Source: Thamnaconus septentrionalis
Taxonomy: Eukaryota > Chordata > Actinopteri > Tetraodontiformes > Monacanthidae
Length of the DNA: 64,000 nucleotides
Reading direction: 5' to 3'
Assembly: GCA_009823395.1 (NCBI GenBank)
Contig: CM020501.1
Location: 5,409,861-5,473,860 of the forward strand
Shown here: positions 27,301 to 46,700 of the stretch, piece by piece
Numbering within the stretch: the stretch's first letter is position 1
Layout: each line of letters opens with the position of its first letter
The notes under the pieces: model-generated
Databases searched by the model: none
The model's input: the letters and a program-made list of their open reading frames with translations, nothing else
Told to the model about the DNA's origin: nothing
Program-made: the position numbers and the translations under genes

Positions 27301-30300
27301 TATGGAGATGTCCTTCATAGATATTGATGTATGCAGCCTATTTTTTGCAGTCATTTCATTTTATTTTCATTCATTTGATTCTTTTTTTACTCAAAGTGGC
27401 TGCACTATTTTTGACAAGAATGCCATTAAATACTGATTGATTGACAGGTTCACTGAATCAGCTTTTGTTGTTGCTTTCCCTCCCCCTTTGCTCTGTGTGG
27501 GCCTTTTACCAGATGCAGAAGCATTTCTTAAACATGGAGGGTTTATGAAATACTCCCGTTGGCATGCAGTTTTAGTGTAAAGTGCACAGGTGATTAAATT
27601 AAATGAGAGAGGAGTGATGCGGAAGAGATGAACCAACCCAACCCAACTGAAAAATTGGAAAAAAAAAAAAAACTCACAGGAACATACCAGCATTAGAACT
27701 GAAGTGGAACATTGATAAACAGATTACCTGAGGAACAGAACATTTTATTGTTGGATCCACACTATAAAGCTCTCTGTGGTAATCCTATTTTAGGGTCTTT
27801 TTCTATTTAATATTGTGCTGTAAGTCATGTCTGATATGGTTCAACAACTCTTCATGATTGTACAAACCAGCTCTTACAGCTTGTACAAAGCACCTCAAAA
27901 AAATTCCACAATTTAGAATCAAGTCTAACCTTTGAAAATGGAAAGAAGAGTGTAAGAGCTATTCAACATTTTTATATTCAGTGTGAGTGGAGAATTGTGC
28001 TCAGAATGAATTCTTCCTTCTTTCTTTCAAAGAAAAATGACTCCTTTCACGATTTATGATGTAAGTTGTGCTCCAACTGAATTTGCCCGGAAGGAGAATA
28101 AAGCACTTATCTTTAACACATACTCTTTTCTGATGATTGTGATCTAAAAGGCTTTAGTGGGTGAGTTTTAGTGAGACTTCCTGATTGTTTTCTTGTCTTC
28201 TGACTGCCCCGTTTTCCTCTACATGTGCAGTCTTGAAATTCTGATCTCTTTGGTCCCGCACAGAGGTTCAATTATTTCTCCAAAGGCTTCTAATAGGTTG
28301 CATGGAACTGAGCCAGTACTGTCTCATCTCAGTGTATAATGGAAGCCACATGCAGGGTCATTCAGTTGTGGTTTCAGCAGTTTCAGTTTCTTGTTCATCT
28401 TTTCTATTGGGTCGTTTTTTCATTCCTGACCTGGAGTCATCAAGCACAGTCTTGCATTTGTTTTCCATATTGTTCAATGTCCACAGCCACTGTGGTTCTC
28501 ACTTGCATTTGTGTGTATTCATGCATTTCCTATTTTGGAATTGTACAGGGTGGGAGCCACATTGATCTGAGAATTCCTGCAACCGGTGAAATAATTTTAC
28601 TCTATGTCCCTTGTCTGTGTTCTGATAAGCTAATTTTCTATTGACACGCGTTTTGGTTCTGCATGAACAGTTTCAGATGGTTTTTCATGATGGAATCGTT
28701 TTCCTCAGCACTTCATGCTTTCCTTTCATTCTATTCTGCATTTGTATAATGTGATGTTTGACTACTTACTGCAGTCTCGCTCATAAGAGTGATTAAAGAA
28801 ATGACAACATGCCATAGCATGACACGGTCATCCTGTATTAAAACAGCTGGCAAGGCAGGTCACAGCTCATGAGGTTTCTGCGTGATGCTGCTACTAGACA
28901 TTGAGACCTTGAGGGAAAATAAAGATCAGTGTCACAGGGAGAAAGCAACCAACAACATAATGCAGCCAGCTGAGGAGCTCATTCTTGAAATCAATAAGCG
29001 GAGTGCTCAAAAATCATCCCACCCGACACGAAGGTGGAATATGAGAGGTTCGGAACATCATTCAATTTGAGATGATGATGTAAAAGGGTTTCCGCGTGTT
29101 TTCACACAGCTGCCCTGCTGGATCCTGTGAGTTTAAAGCACCAAGTGGAGGTCGATAAACAAATTATGTTTGTAGGTGAGCAATTTTGAATACCATATAA
29201 CGTCCCCTTATCAAAGATGCTCAGTGTCTGGATAAAACGTGGCTCATAGTTTCATCCTTTCAAACTAACTGAAAGTTGCAGTGGACCAAGATGCCTCTAT
29301 CTCCGACTAGGACCACTGGTGACAATGTGAGGATGAACTGAGAAACAGAGGACAATGTCAAGAGCATCCAAAAATAAATTCACCCTTTTGTATACATTGT
29401 GAAGAAAGTGGACATTGTAAGCACTTGAGTTGAAGTACAAGGAGAAGATTAGAACTGTTCTGAAATGGTCACATGACGCACACACTTTTTCTGTGATTTT
29501 TAATTAAAAGCCAAGCTGATTCACTCGTGTGACTTATACTTTTGATTGCATTGAAATATTACAGCCTTCATGCGGTCTCACTAACCAGAACACTTATTTG
29601 CATAAACTTCTCTGATAGGTCAGCCTGTTTTGTACTCATTGAATGTGCTTTCTTTTCTCAATATCATATATTCCTGGCCAACGAGCATGATGGAGGTCAA
29701 GCTTACAGAATACCCTTTCCGTACGGATCCTTGTACCAAGTTGAATCTCTGCAGACAATGATAACCCGCCATGATAAATCATTTCCTTCTTTCATTTTAG
29801 CACATGGAATCCACTGAAAATTTCAGACCAGCTGGAAATGCTCTCATTTGGAGGGTGGCAAGATGGATAAGCTTCATTATAACCTGTAACTTTGAAATTG
29901 TTTTTAGAAACTCTCCGAACCTCCACACCAAAATAACACACACTCTCAAACACAGTGGAGTCGCTGGTTATAGCTGCTTTTTCTGTTGAGGCACACCCTC
30001 TTGAGACAAAGACTAAACACTTTCAGCAGCTATAATGGTCCTTTATGCCTCAATTCAGCTGGTGTAAACTAAGCCTGTTCCTACTTTGACAGCCTCATTG
30101 GATAAAGAGCCAAATGCGTTGCGAAAACACATTGTTATGTCCTCCTTCAACTCTATCAATAAGTCATTATAGGAGTGCTTCATGTCACCTCTGATGCATA
30201 TTCTGAACATGTGTATGGATTTGTAAAAACAGCTGCTGCAAAGGTACTTTTGCTTTAGACATGGAACACAGACTGAAGGCTGCAGAGGTGTTTATTCAGC

Positions 30301-30484
30301 ATTTAATCTATGGATCCAAAATCAGGAGAAGCCTACAGTTTTATACTGCAGCTCTGTATGAATTATATGTTTGCTGCAATGTGTACCAGAAATTCATCCT
30401 TTTCCTATTTGCACTTGACCTCCCACACTGTAAAGCAACAGTAGTGTTTGTTTTTCTTCAGCAATATATTTATTAAACATCTTT

Positions 30485-30515
<31 letters not shown>

Positions 30516-32389
30516 GAAATAGATAGTATTAGATAGCTAGAAACAGTTTGGTTTTTTTTCAAATGCTCTGTGATGAAAAAAAAGACTGGTGAGAAGCTGC
30601 AGGGTTTTCTTGCACTTATCAGTATGTAATTTATGCAGTTTTAAAATTGAATGAAATACAAATAAACATTGTTAAGAACAAACACAGTTCCAAAAACATG
30701 CAAAAAAAAGAACAGAAAAAAATGTCACAATATCACACGTTTACATGCCTGATGTGATACGTGATGTGAAATGTGATACAGTCAAAAATAAATAAAAATA
30801 AAAAATTGGCTTATATGCTATAACAACAACACACAGGTTACAAAAATAACCTGACTGAACCTGCAGGGTGCTTCAGTGTTGAAATGACGCTGTGTGCAGG
30901 GTCAACAACCTGCACAAACATCTAATACTTGTGTTATTGTAGGGCCAGAGTCAAAAGGCCTTCACACACTTTACTGTCTTGTTTTTTCTAGTACCTTTTG
31001 ATCCACCTCAAAAGTGCTCTCATTCCTTTTTTCAGTGGAGTTATGCTACATTGACAGGCTGATCACCACCAGTCAATTTTCTTTTTGGTCCCCACAGCTC
31101 ATTTGCAAGAACATACCTGCTGTGACTTAACGGTGGAGTTGCAGTTAGACAAAGATTGGTTTTCAAGCAGCTGTTGGAGCCCATGGCCTCATAAGCACGT
31201 TGCATGCATTTTGTGTCATTACTTCCACATGGGGGGAAGAAAGAAGTTTGGACTGCAGATCTAAACAAATGCACCTAAACAACACATTACAATTACTTGG
31301 CTTCCATTGCAAAACCTCTCTTTCGTAAAAGCTTGAAATAAGACTTTTCATATGAGCTTTAAATACTTTTGCCCAGTTGGACAAAAAGTTCAGTGCCATA
31401 TATTTGCCGTTCAAAGCAAAAGTTGGAGAAACAATGAAGAAACAAGGTGCAATAGTTGAACAATAATACTGTGAGTTAAGGTTTGCATAATGTTCAATTT
31501 ATTTCAAATTCCTGCCAATGCATATTCTATTAGCTGTCTCCCTTTTCTCTTTTTCGTTTCAGAAACCAATTTGTGCCTTTCTGTGCATGCCGAACTTTGA
31601 AGCCAGGATCCTTTGTTTCTTAATGACGTGACCTCAGTGTGACCAACTGTTGACTGATGTACTCAGCCTTTGCATAAGACATCCACAAACACAGAGACAG
31701 AGACTTCCACTGCAGGATAAACCATGGTAGAAAAAACTTTTTTTCCTCTAATATTATAGTTTATACACTGTCAGTGAACTCCACAGGACTGTCAAAGATC
31801 ATGTAATATTTTGTCTTGTTTTTTTGAATAAATAAATTAGAAGGGAAAAGGAAATGTTTGCTCATGACAACTTTGATTAATGAAATGGATCCTTTCATGC
31901 CTGAAATCAATATTAGAAGTAGGAACTTTCACTGCTAGCCTAGACTGCTAGAGTTAAAGCGTAATGGGGTAAAGTTTTGAGAGTGTCTTGGTGAAATGCT
32001 CATTGCAAAATTTCAGCGCAGCAAAAGTTGTGAAAAGAAAAAGAAGCTTTGATGACTCATACTGGGAGACCATGTGAAGTAAACATATCATCACCCACAA
32101 TAGTTTTTATGTCAAGGGTTCATGAAAATTGGTGACAAAACTGTCTTGAGAAATCACAGCTGTTTGTTGTTGAATGTTAAGAAAACCGTTGGCAACAGCA
32201 CAGCAGCATGCCCTCTGTTCGAGTTACTGCCAGCGAGATTTAAAAAAATAAATAAATAAATAGTAAAATGAATGAATGAATGAATGAATGGATGAATGAA
32301 TAAACATCAGATAAAATGTACACGTCAGGAATTCGCACTCGCAGGCAATGTCATCCTAGCGGCATGGTGAGAACTGCAGTTTCCCTCCA

Positions 32390-32523
32390 CAGTTTTCACC
32401 TCCAGACCACTGTCACAGCACTTCCTGGCTTCTGACCAATGGCGGCGCTCGACTGAAGTGACGTTTGCGCTTTCCAGCTTGTTGATAGTTCTCTGTGTGA
32501 GCAAACGCGGAACCGAGGACAGG
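32390..32523 (+). promoter_or_regulatory. BDH2 promoter and probable non-coding first exon
   Basis: The sequence changes abruptly from A/T-rich to CpG-rich. It contains an ETS-like CTTCCTG, a CCAAT box (32436..32440) running into AATGGCGGC, a YY1-like initiator motif, and TGACGT (CRE half-site) near 32459. A strong donor, CAGG|gtgagt, follows at 32524, so an exon ending at 32523 could splice to the acceptor before the BDH2 start codon. If transcription starts upstream of 32439, a tiny five-codon upstream ORF (ATG at 32439, TGA at 32454..32456) would be included. Assignment to BDH2 is inferred from position. Confidence 0.5.
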
Positions 32524-33840
32524 GTGAGTGTCGAGCGGCTCCTCGGGGTCCTGGCCTTCTTTTTATATCAAATAGCCGACGAATGTAAAGACTTGAGCTC
32601 TGCAGACGGTCTCCGATGTGTTCGCTCGCCGTTTGCGCAGCTGCGAAGGGCTGCTGGGATTTCTGTGTTGGAGCAGCGAGTTAGACGTTTTCGCTTACTT
32701 TGCCAGAACTTGTGATACAACGAGTGCAGCGGGTGAAAGGTTGGACAAGTTTTGCAGCGTGGTGCGGGTCAGGCACGTTACTGGTCACTGGTCCTGAAAT
32801 ATGGAAGGAAGGACAAGCAGCAACTTAAAAGACTCGCGAACACATCATGACACAAATGACTGAGAACCGTCCCAAAGTTGCACACTCTCACATTATGTAA
32901 TCTGACTCATATTGTGGTTATTCAGATTCCCCTTTAGAATGTATTGCATTCTTAAATTTGCTCAGGAAAGTCGAAAAAATGTCATGGCACACTACAAACA
33001 TTGTGCCACAACGTAGCAGGGCCAATTGTGCGAGATTTTATTTTTTTTCCCAATGAGATGGGGGTTTTATGTTTTTGCCCTCTGTTAAATACTGCAATAT
33101 TTAACTGTAAAAGGTTTTATTAGACCAAGGCCGATTAAAAGGGAAAATAAATAAAATTGAAAATGATTTTGCACAAATTAAAAAACAACCTGAAATTTGA
33201 TATTGTTAACTTAAATTTACCATTGTGCCTTTTAGTTATTTATTTATTATTATTATTTAGGAATAACAGAAAGTTTCACAATGAAGTGTTTTAAAGACAT
33301 ACATGAGAGTTTGATCGCTGACTTTTAAAGTTTTTTTTTTAGCTATCTAAATCTGTTTTTTGTCTAGCTGCTTAGTTGTTACGGCTTTGTGTACTAATGA
33401 ACAGGTTTAACAAAAACCAAAAACATTCAACCAAAAACTGCGTTTCTGTTTTCCTTGATGACTGTTGAAAAATGCTCTGTCAATCATTGCCTTTCATTTT
33501 CACAGAGATGTCTCTGTGATTGATTAATTAATCCCATTGCAGAAGATCCCACCACGCACTATTGCTTCGGCATGCTAAGACAAACCCTTTTTTGCCCTTA
33601 TTGAAAATGTCCTATATTGTGAATACATTTATTGTTTGTCAAATGTTTGCTTTCTATGTTGCCAGTTTTCTCCAGAAATAATTTCAGAGTAGTGGTGGTT
33701 TTAATTTAGAACATCTCCAAGTAACAGAGCTTTTTCCAAAAAATATTAACTTTTTGTCTGAGGTTAACGGTTTGGGGTTTTTCTTTTGTCTCTTTGTGTT
33801 GTTAATTAACAGCAGCAGGAAGCAGCAGAAGAGGTGCATT

Positions 33841-39092
<5,252 letters not shown>

Positions 39093-39314
39093 GAGGACAG
39101 CACTGAAATCATCAGGACGCCCCCGTAATCACAAATTTACAAGATCTGCCCTGATCATGATTGATCTCACATATTAACTTAAAAAAAAAAAAAAAAAGGC
39201 CTGACCTGATATTGTAATGAACTGACTACGTTCACAACTCCAAAATTCACCTTCCTTGAAATCTTGTCCAGAACAATCAATCGACTTTTGTGACTGGCTG
39301 CGATGCATTCGAAA

Positions 39315-39320
39315 AATAAA
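39315..39320 (+). terminator. BDH2 poly(A) signal
   Basis: AATAAA lies 223 bp after the BDH2 stop and just before the CpG-rich start of SLC9B2, making it the natural end of the BDH2 transcript. An 18-nt A tract at 39181 is genomic and lies inside this UTR. Confidence 0.7.
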
Positions 39321-39399
39321 GGAAAGAAACGAAACGGAAACAAACCCGCTTCTTGATTTGTCCGTCTAACCCAACTTGCCCCCAACAAGCGTTGCTGTG

Positions 39400-39530
39400 C
39401 ACAATACTCGGGCGATCGCTTAATCCGGCTGATTCGCGCTCCCCAGCTGCTCTCTATCTATACCTCAGGAGTGCCAGAAACGCGGGCGGACACTGGCAAG
39501 CGACGGCAATGTTTACGGTATGAGGTGAGC
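39400..39530 (+). promoter_or_regulatory. SLC9B2 promoter and probable 5' UTR exon region
   Basis: A CpG-rich block (GCGATCGC, CGCGGGCGG, GCGACGGC) starts about 80 bp after the BDH2 poly(A) signal. Possible first-exon donors are gtatga at 39518 and gtgagc at 39525. A further short non-coding exon may lie at about 40654..40686, bordered by a cag acceptor and aacaag|gtaact. Which of these is used cannot be told from the sequence. Confidence 0.5.
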
Positions 39531-40778
39531 TGCTTCTCCTTCCGATACCCTCATATTTGGCGAGCTGCGGTCGAGCGGTCCGTCGGAAAGCGCCGTGAGG
39601 GGTTCACTGACCGCGGTTAACGGTCCGTAAACCCATTATCGGACAAAAGACTGGCCACCCTTGGTTTCTCCTTGCGCAAAATATCTCGCGAAAGAGTAGC
39701 CGAGCCTCGCGTAGACGAGACATAGTCAACGTTGTCGCGTCAAATGTAAAGCAGCGTTTTAGATAATAACGGCCAGTGTTTACCCGTTCGGTCAGTCGCA
39801 GCGCTTGTAAACAGATACTTCAAGCTACGCTATAGAGGCTGTTTATAGTGACGGTTCTGAGTACTGTACAGCACAGTCACTACCAATTTAAAAATGAGCT
39901 ACCATGCAATAACTGGTGCTACTGTAAGTTCCGGTATTGTCCGACAATGACTTTCGGGTGCGGCGTGGGTTTCCCAGTGCGATATTAGCCGCGACTCCGT
40001 TCACTCTGAACACCACACATCTGAACGTTTTTATATGTTCATATGTTTTTTTTGCCCCCCAACGGGCTAGCGTGGCTTGTCTGCTATGCTTGTTTGCGTT
40101 TGCCTACTGTTAGCTAGGTAACCGACCTCGTTGCCCAAACATCCACAGTACCCTGGACTTCTTTAGCTCACCCCGGCTACATGTGCCATATGGTGGAGCT
40201 GTAAGCATTGATTAGCGTGGTCTGTAAGAAATTGGATTAGCCAACGTCTGTCCCCCATAGACAACTGTCAAAACACTGTAGTAGCGTCCGTGGAGTGCTG
40301 AGCAATTTGCCCACAAGCCCACACATCATATACAGCATGACAACGTGCACAGAATGAATTGTAATAAGACACAGAAATAAGGGTTAAACAATTAAAGCTC
40401 ACTTTTCTGGGTGTGTTCACTAGTTAAGGAAACATGCTAACTGTAAATGCAAGCTTGCATGGCTGTTATTGAAAGTAACGTTGACATTATGTTAGAAAGT
40501 GTCGTCCTCGTCACGAACACCGCTGTATATATGTGTCCAAATAAAACGCACAACATTCCAATTCATTGGCAAACGTCAATAGCGCCGTATTGCTGCGCCC
40601 ACGTATTACTAAGAGTTTATTTTCCCCGTGACGACACGCTGTTTTATACACAGGAGCCTGTTATCACAACTGGGCTCAAGCAAACAAGGTAACTGCCCGT
40701 CAATGGCCAACTCCACCCCTGGGCTTCATGTGCTGTGATAGAGACGAGATTGGACCAGACAGTCTGTAGCCAGGAGAC

Positions 40779-43700
40779 ATGGAGGACCTTCCGCCCAAAG
40801 CTGCAACTCCAGAGCCAAGTCCTGCACCCAGTCCTGCCCGAAGTCCTGCACCCAGCCCGGCACCCAGCCCGGTCCCCAGCCTCCTGCTGGACAAAATTGC
40901 TCTTTCTGCAGCAAACCATGTGGAGGTATTGTAATCACCCCGTGATAAGAAAGCATTTAGGTATTTATAATGCTGTAAATATATTTGAATGCTGTACTTG
41001 CTATCTTGGTTGTTGCATTAACAAAAAGAAGGTTTACAGTTTTTTCTCCCTGTCAGTACTGGTTAAAAGTTTTTAATGCTCAGCTTTATTTTTGCACTAT
41101 ATGTCTGTTGTTCAATCAAGTGCAGCCAAACAGTGTCAGTTATCATCTTTCAGGATAAACTTTTAATCTGTGATTCATTCATTCACTGTAACACTGATAG
41201 AACACCAATCAGTATTTATTCTCTGATTACATGAGCATCACGTCCATACAGTACTTCTACTTGTACTTGTTACGCCTCACATGCTTAAGGTGCCCTACTT
41301 ATTTTATGTGCTCAGCTGTGTCAAAGGATTTAAATTGGTAAACACTGTTCCCCTTTATCATTTTGAAGCACCTGTAGCTATAGAGCTGTAGAATTTTCAT
41401 TTAATAATTATCCAGGCAATTAGAAAGTATGACTGAATTGCTTTCTTTGAAATAGTCACTGCATTCACGGTATATTTCCTTTCATGGGTAATATCAACAC
41501 TTTAAACACTCATGTCAATCCGGCACTCGTGATGATTATTTCTGACCTCTCTTTATCCAGCACCTAAATGTGAACCAGATCCAGGTGGTGGTCCGACGTT
41601 GCTCCAGTCCAAATGTCACCGAGGAGACCACTTACTTCATTCCCCGAAACGCCGTGGTGGATGCCGGCACCAACACAGACCCCCCGGTGGTCTGCTGCCC
41701 GTTGCTTCGCAGATTTTGCCCCTGCCCGCCAAGAGGCCTTCTGGCCTCTCTTATCACGAAGGGTACGATTGAAAGTGCAGGGACAGGATACTCATGAATA
41801 CCTATATCCATAACTATAACACAGTCATAGATGGATGGTTTGCTTTCCCTAGTATTATTTACCCTTTAAAACCTATTTAGTAAAGGATTTATCACGCTGT
41901 CCTTTTCCAGTGTGCTGAAGTCTTGTTGCCACCACTGTTGTCCTGTAATAATCCAAACTCTGTGTCTACTGCAGCCCTTTTGGCAGCTGTGCTCTTTGGC
42001 GCCGTGTGGTCCATTACCGAGAAAGAGTGTCTTCCAGGCGGCAACCTCTTTGGCGTCACCAGCCTCTTCATTTGTGCTCTCATTGGTGGCAAACTGGTTG
42101 CCCTTATCCATCTTCCGGGTCTTCCACCACTCCCGCCACTCCTTGGTAAGGCTGTGGACCTACACAGTAGTACAACAGTCTTCTGCCTCCAACACATTTC
42201 TCTACATGTATTTTTTATGACACAAAACACAAATGTGTGAACCAGTTTGTCACCATAGTTCCAACAGATCGACAGATTAATTGGTGACGTGCCTTATGTT
42301 GAGATAAAGGTTTGTTTGCAGGAGATTGCCTGAAGTTCTTTGAGTGCAGGCATATTGCTACAGCACAGCAGAAATGCGTGCAAGCACAAGTGATGTTTCC
42401 ACTTGGAAGACTAACTATGGGATGTCTACACACGCACCAGTGTCAAGAGGGACATAATTAGCATTGTCAGTGTATTGGCTCATAATTAGCTAAGAACGCT
42501 ACAATCCCACAAGTCACTTTATTCGGCACAGTGTCCATTTACTTGTTAAAACAAAGAGCTAATCAGCCAATCCCTGAACAGCAATGTATTTAGGTAAGTA
42601 GAGACCAGTTAAAGAAAGGCTTACTGAAGTTTCAAGCAAGCATCAGAATGGGATAGAAAGGGGATTGAAGTGAATTTGATTGTGCTTTGGCTGTTGGTGG
42701 CAGGCGGGCTGCAGGTCTGAGCCTTTCACAAACTGCTGATCCACTGGGATTTTTATGCAGCCACAACTATCTCGAGGGTTTACAGAGATTGATCCCAAAG
42801 AGAAAAAACATCCAGTAAGATCCAGTATGTGGCAGTTCCGTGGAGGGTTAGACTGGTTGGAAACTGTAGAAATAACTAAATAATTAAGACAAACAATTAA
42901 GATTAATTTAGAAAAAACAACAAGGAAATGTACTGCAATGTAAAGTTTTGTAATTTATTGGATTCAACAATAGTTCATAACAAAGTGTACGAGTCAACGC
43001 ACATTGAGCCAAACCACTGTCATAGGAAAGTTGCAAAGAAAAAGAAAGTATTTGATTATGCTGATGATGCTCCTCTTTTTTTGTCAGCAGATAAAAAAGT
43101 TTCCACTTGTATACTTTTCTTCAGGTTGTAAAACTATAAAATATTCCCTACATATGTTTTTTTCCCCAACAGTTTTATGGAATGCATATCATCTTACAAA
43201 CAAGTTTTGTGACCTTTTGTACAGTGTTCCGTAGTGCTGACTGGAAATAAACTTTCAGCAATGATAAGTAATTTGCACTTTGCATGGGATGAAATGTATT
43301 TTCTTGTGAATCTTTGGGTCTTATGACTGCGGAAATGTACCAGTCACACTGCATAAGTGTGATTTTTAAATAAAATAAAATAAAATAATAGAACCATAAA
43401 AATCAAGTGGGTAAAAGCCACTCCTCTTTTCCAAATAACTTTAATAAGAATCATTAAAGTTCAAGTGAACTTTATCTTTGAGTTTTCTTTTTAAATAAAT
43501 ATCACTTGCCTATGTAATAGTAGTGAAAGAGCTGAGTGACAGTCACTAAGGACTAAAGGGTAAATCATATTCCTTGTTGTTCAAATACATTAAGTACGTC
43601 TCTTTACAGATTCTATAAAGAGAATTCCTTTGCTGCAATGTATCATACAGTTTTTTGTAGTTTTTTTTGTGACATAAAATACCTTAAAGATCCTGTCCAT

Positions 43701-46700
43701 TTTCAGATCTTTTCAGATCTAACATTGGGAGGGTGGGCTTTGCGTTACTTCTGAGCAGTGCAATGACAGGATCATACCATAAAAATCTAAATCAAACAGT
43801 AGCCTCTCTTTTCAGCAAGGTATCTTTAACTAGGAATAAAGGGGCAGGGTGTCATTCTGAGTGTCACAAACAGGGCGTAAAACGGCAGCAGCTGGAATCT
43901 TTCCGTTATTATCGTATCATTGTAGTGTTACTGAGTCTTTACTGGTCTTGATCAAAAATCCCGAGTCCGTCGCCTCAGAGTCCGAGATAAGACCAAGACA
44001 ATTAAAAGTGGTCTCGAGACCAATCTCGAGTACTACAACACTATGTTGATGATATGATTGTATGGATAGTTGGTAAATTGTTGAGGATGCTTTTTGTAAA
44101 GCGGGTCTAAAAACGTCATCTCTATCAGTGCTGTGAGTTGCCCCACACACCCCGCAGTGATTCTTAGTGTCTCAGGTATCCAGTAGGCTCAAAAAGCAAC
44201 AGGCAGTGCTGCGTCCTGCTTTGTATCACTGTTGAAAGAGAGGATCGTCTTTACGATCTGCTGTGTTTCTGCCTGCTGTGTTCCAGGTATGCTGCTGATG
44301 GGAGTTGGGCTGAGAAACATCCCACACGTCACCGACTGGGTGTTCATTGACATCAAGTGGTCGGCATCGCTGAGAAACATCGCTCTGGCCATCATTTTGG
44401 CCAGAGCTGGTCTGGGTCTGGATCCGACGGTGCGTTTCAGACTCTACTTTGGATAAATATCTGAGAGGAATCTAGAAGTGCTGTCTGTGCATGTTAGCTT
44501 CATCTGCAAGTTCTCAAAACTAAACTTACAAATAGGAATCGCTGTCAATCAGTTTCGATACCAGTCCCAGAACGATGGTCTTTTTTTTTATCAAGATGCT
44601 TCAAAACCAATTTGAACAAGTACAAAAATGTGTTGCAATTACAGCTCAAAACGTCTTATCTCCCATTTTACTGGTGATTCAAATCAGGATTTCTTCTTGC
44701 TATTCCACCCTTTGCTGCCATACCCTTGGCACAAATGCTATCGATCTATATACATGTGTGTATATATATATATGTATATATATATATACACATTAACAAA
44801 CGTTTGTGTTACGTGGTGAAAGTCAATAGCCAGCCATCTTGACGCTCATATGCCAAATGATTATTGGCTCACAGAGGCTAAGATTTGCTTTCTTGGATAT
44901 CAGAATTTGGCACCGAAAGATTATTGTTTTTCACTATTCACTAGGATTGGAACATTTTAGTCGGTGATACAATATTTGACCCATGTATGAGCAACGAATG
45001 CTTTTATGATGATTTTATTTCATTGATTTTATTTTAGAAAGAAAAAACATAAAACAATCAAACTAGTGTTTTAAACTTGGTTTGCCATTTTTGGTAGATT
45101 TTCTTTTTGTTTAAGTGAAGAAAAATACAAATAAAAAAACAGCATATTAAATAAGCTGGGTGTATCTGTGTGTTGCCAGGCTCTGAGGAAACTTAAAGCC
45201 GTGTGTCTCCGTGTGGCTGCGGGACCCTGCCTGGTTGAAGCGTGCACCGCGGCTGTGATCTCTCATTTTCTGATGGGACTCCCCTGGGTGTGGGGCTTCA
45301 TCCTGGGGTAACAACAACCATTTCCTCTCCAAGCTTTTCTATTTGCCCAACAAATGATCTAGTTCCAACTCCTGAGTTCTACATCTAGTCTGTGTTGTCA
45401 CCAGTCATTTCTAAGTCCGAGCTTCTGTTATCTGCTGCAGCAGCAGTCTGTCTCTGCTTTTGGTGCACATAATAAGCATGTCACAGCTCCAGGTTGAGGG
45501 GGGTGAAAAAAAAGAAGAAAAAAAGCTGAGTGAAAGTGTCAAATGTCCAAACAGAAAGTGTTGCAGATCCCACTGATGCCAGTCTACACTTGGCCCTGAT
45601 TCAACTTGAACCTGCATGCACCTGTTCCCATAAAGCAGAGATAAGAAAACATTCTGTGAGCCAAGAGTCATTGGAAACGGAAAACAGTCTTGGTCTAATC
45701 TTTTGTTCGACTTTCATGCTTTGCAATAGTGGCCTGGGCTGTTTCTGCGCTGTCATCGCTGGCGTGGTTAAAAAGGAAACGTGGATATCAGACTTCCTGA
45801 ACTCTTCTTGTGTGAAATGTGTAGTTGTGGTGCAAAAAATGTTGGGCAGCGCCCTGTTCAGATGTTTAGGATCTTCAGAAAAGTTGATCACCAAAATTGG
45901 AATGTGTGTGCATGTGTATTTTTCGCGGCACAGTATAGTGAACGCCACTGAGGAATTAAGCCATTATTTCATAAAGATTGTTATCATTTTTCAAATTGCC
46001 TCTGCTTTGCAGCTTTGTGCTGGGCGCCGTGTCTCCAGCCGTGGTGGTCCCCTCCATGCTGCGGCTCCAAAAGGACGGCTATGGTGTAGAGCAGGGCATC
46101 CCCACCTTGCTAATGGCGGCGGGCAGTTTCGACGACGTCCTGGCCATCACTGGGTTCACCGCCTGCCTGGGGATGGCCTTTGCAACAGGTGACCTGCAGT
46201 AGACATGTGCCTCTGTGGTCCTACAGGGTTTTAGGAAGGAGGAATGTGGTGCTCCTTTTGTTTGATCCATTAAAACATTTTATTTATTTATTTTAAGTAT
46301 CTTCTGTCTGTAGTTAGCCAGGTGATCAGCAGGGGGAGCCCGAGTATTTTTTTTATTTCCTGTGTTTTTGTCGTGCCAGAGCTTTTGTGACATGCATGCA
46401 AAATGATACTATCCATGTCTGCCTAGCAACAAACACTGTCTGTTTATTTCTCCTAATATCGGCATGTGTTTGGCTCCAGGCTCCACCTGGTACAGCCTCC
46501 TGAGGGGTGTGCTGGAGGTGGCTGGTGGAATGGTAGCCGGGATCCTTCTGGGCTTTCTCATCCAGTACTTCCCCAGCGTTGACCAGGTATTAAAGTTTTG
46601 ACCAGCAAAACACTTTTAGCATCCTTTAGTGATCCTGACCTGACTGAACCCTTCCCGAGACTGCTTGGTGTAAGGTTAAGTTTATGTCCCTGTGTGTTTT

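Larger units (their letters stand above)
21782..32330. other. Gene-poor interval upstream of BDH2
   Basis: About 10.5 kb without a supportable gene. No kinesin-motor or coiled-coil CENPE exon was found, although CENPE lies here in human. A short stretch near 27050-27140 reads HQAAIRLLN in one frame, reminiscent of a LINE 3' coding end, but too little remains to be sure. Simple repeats include (AAAAG)n near 30484-30518 and (GAAT)n near 32269-32304. The remainder is A/T-rich and anonymous. Confidence 0.55.

Noticed and set aside
45530..46192. Long open frame of 221 codons overlapping SLC9B2
   Set aside because: It reads intron 5 and then exon 6 of SLC9B2 in the wrong frame. The true exon is 46013..46188 in another frame.
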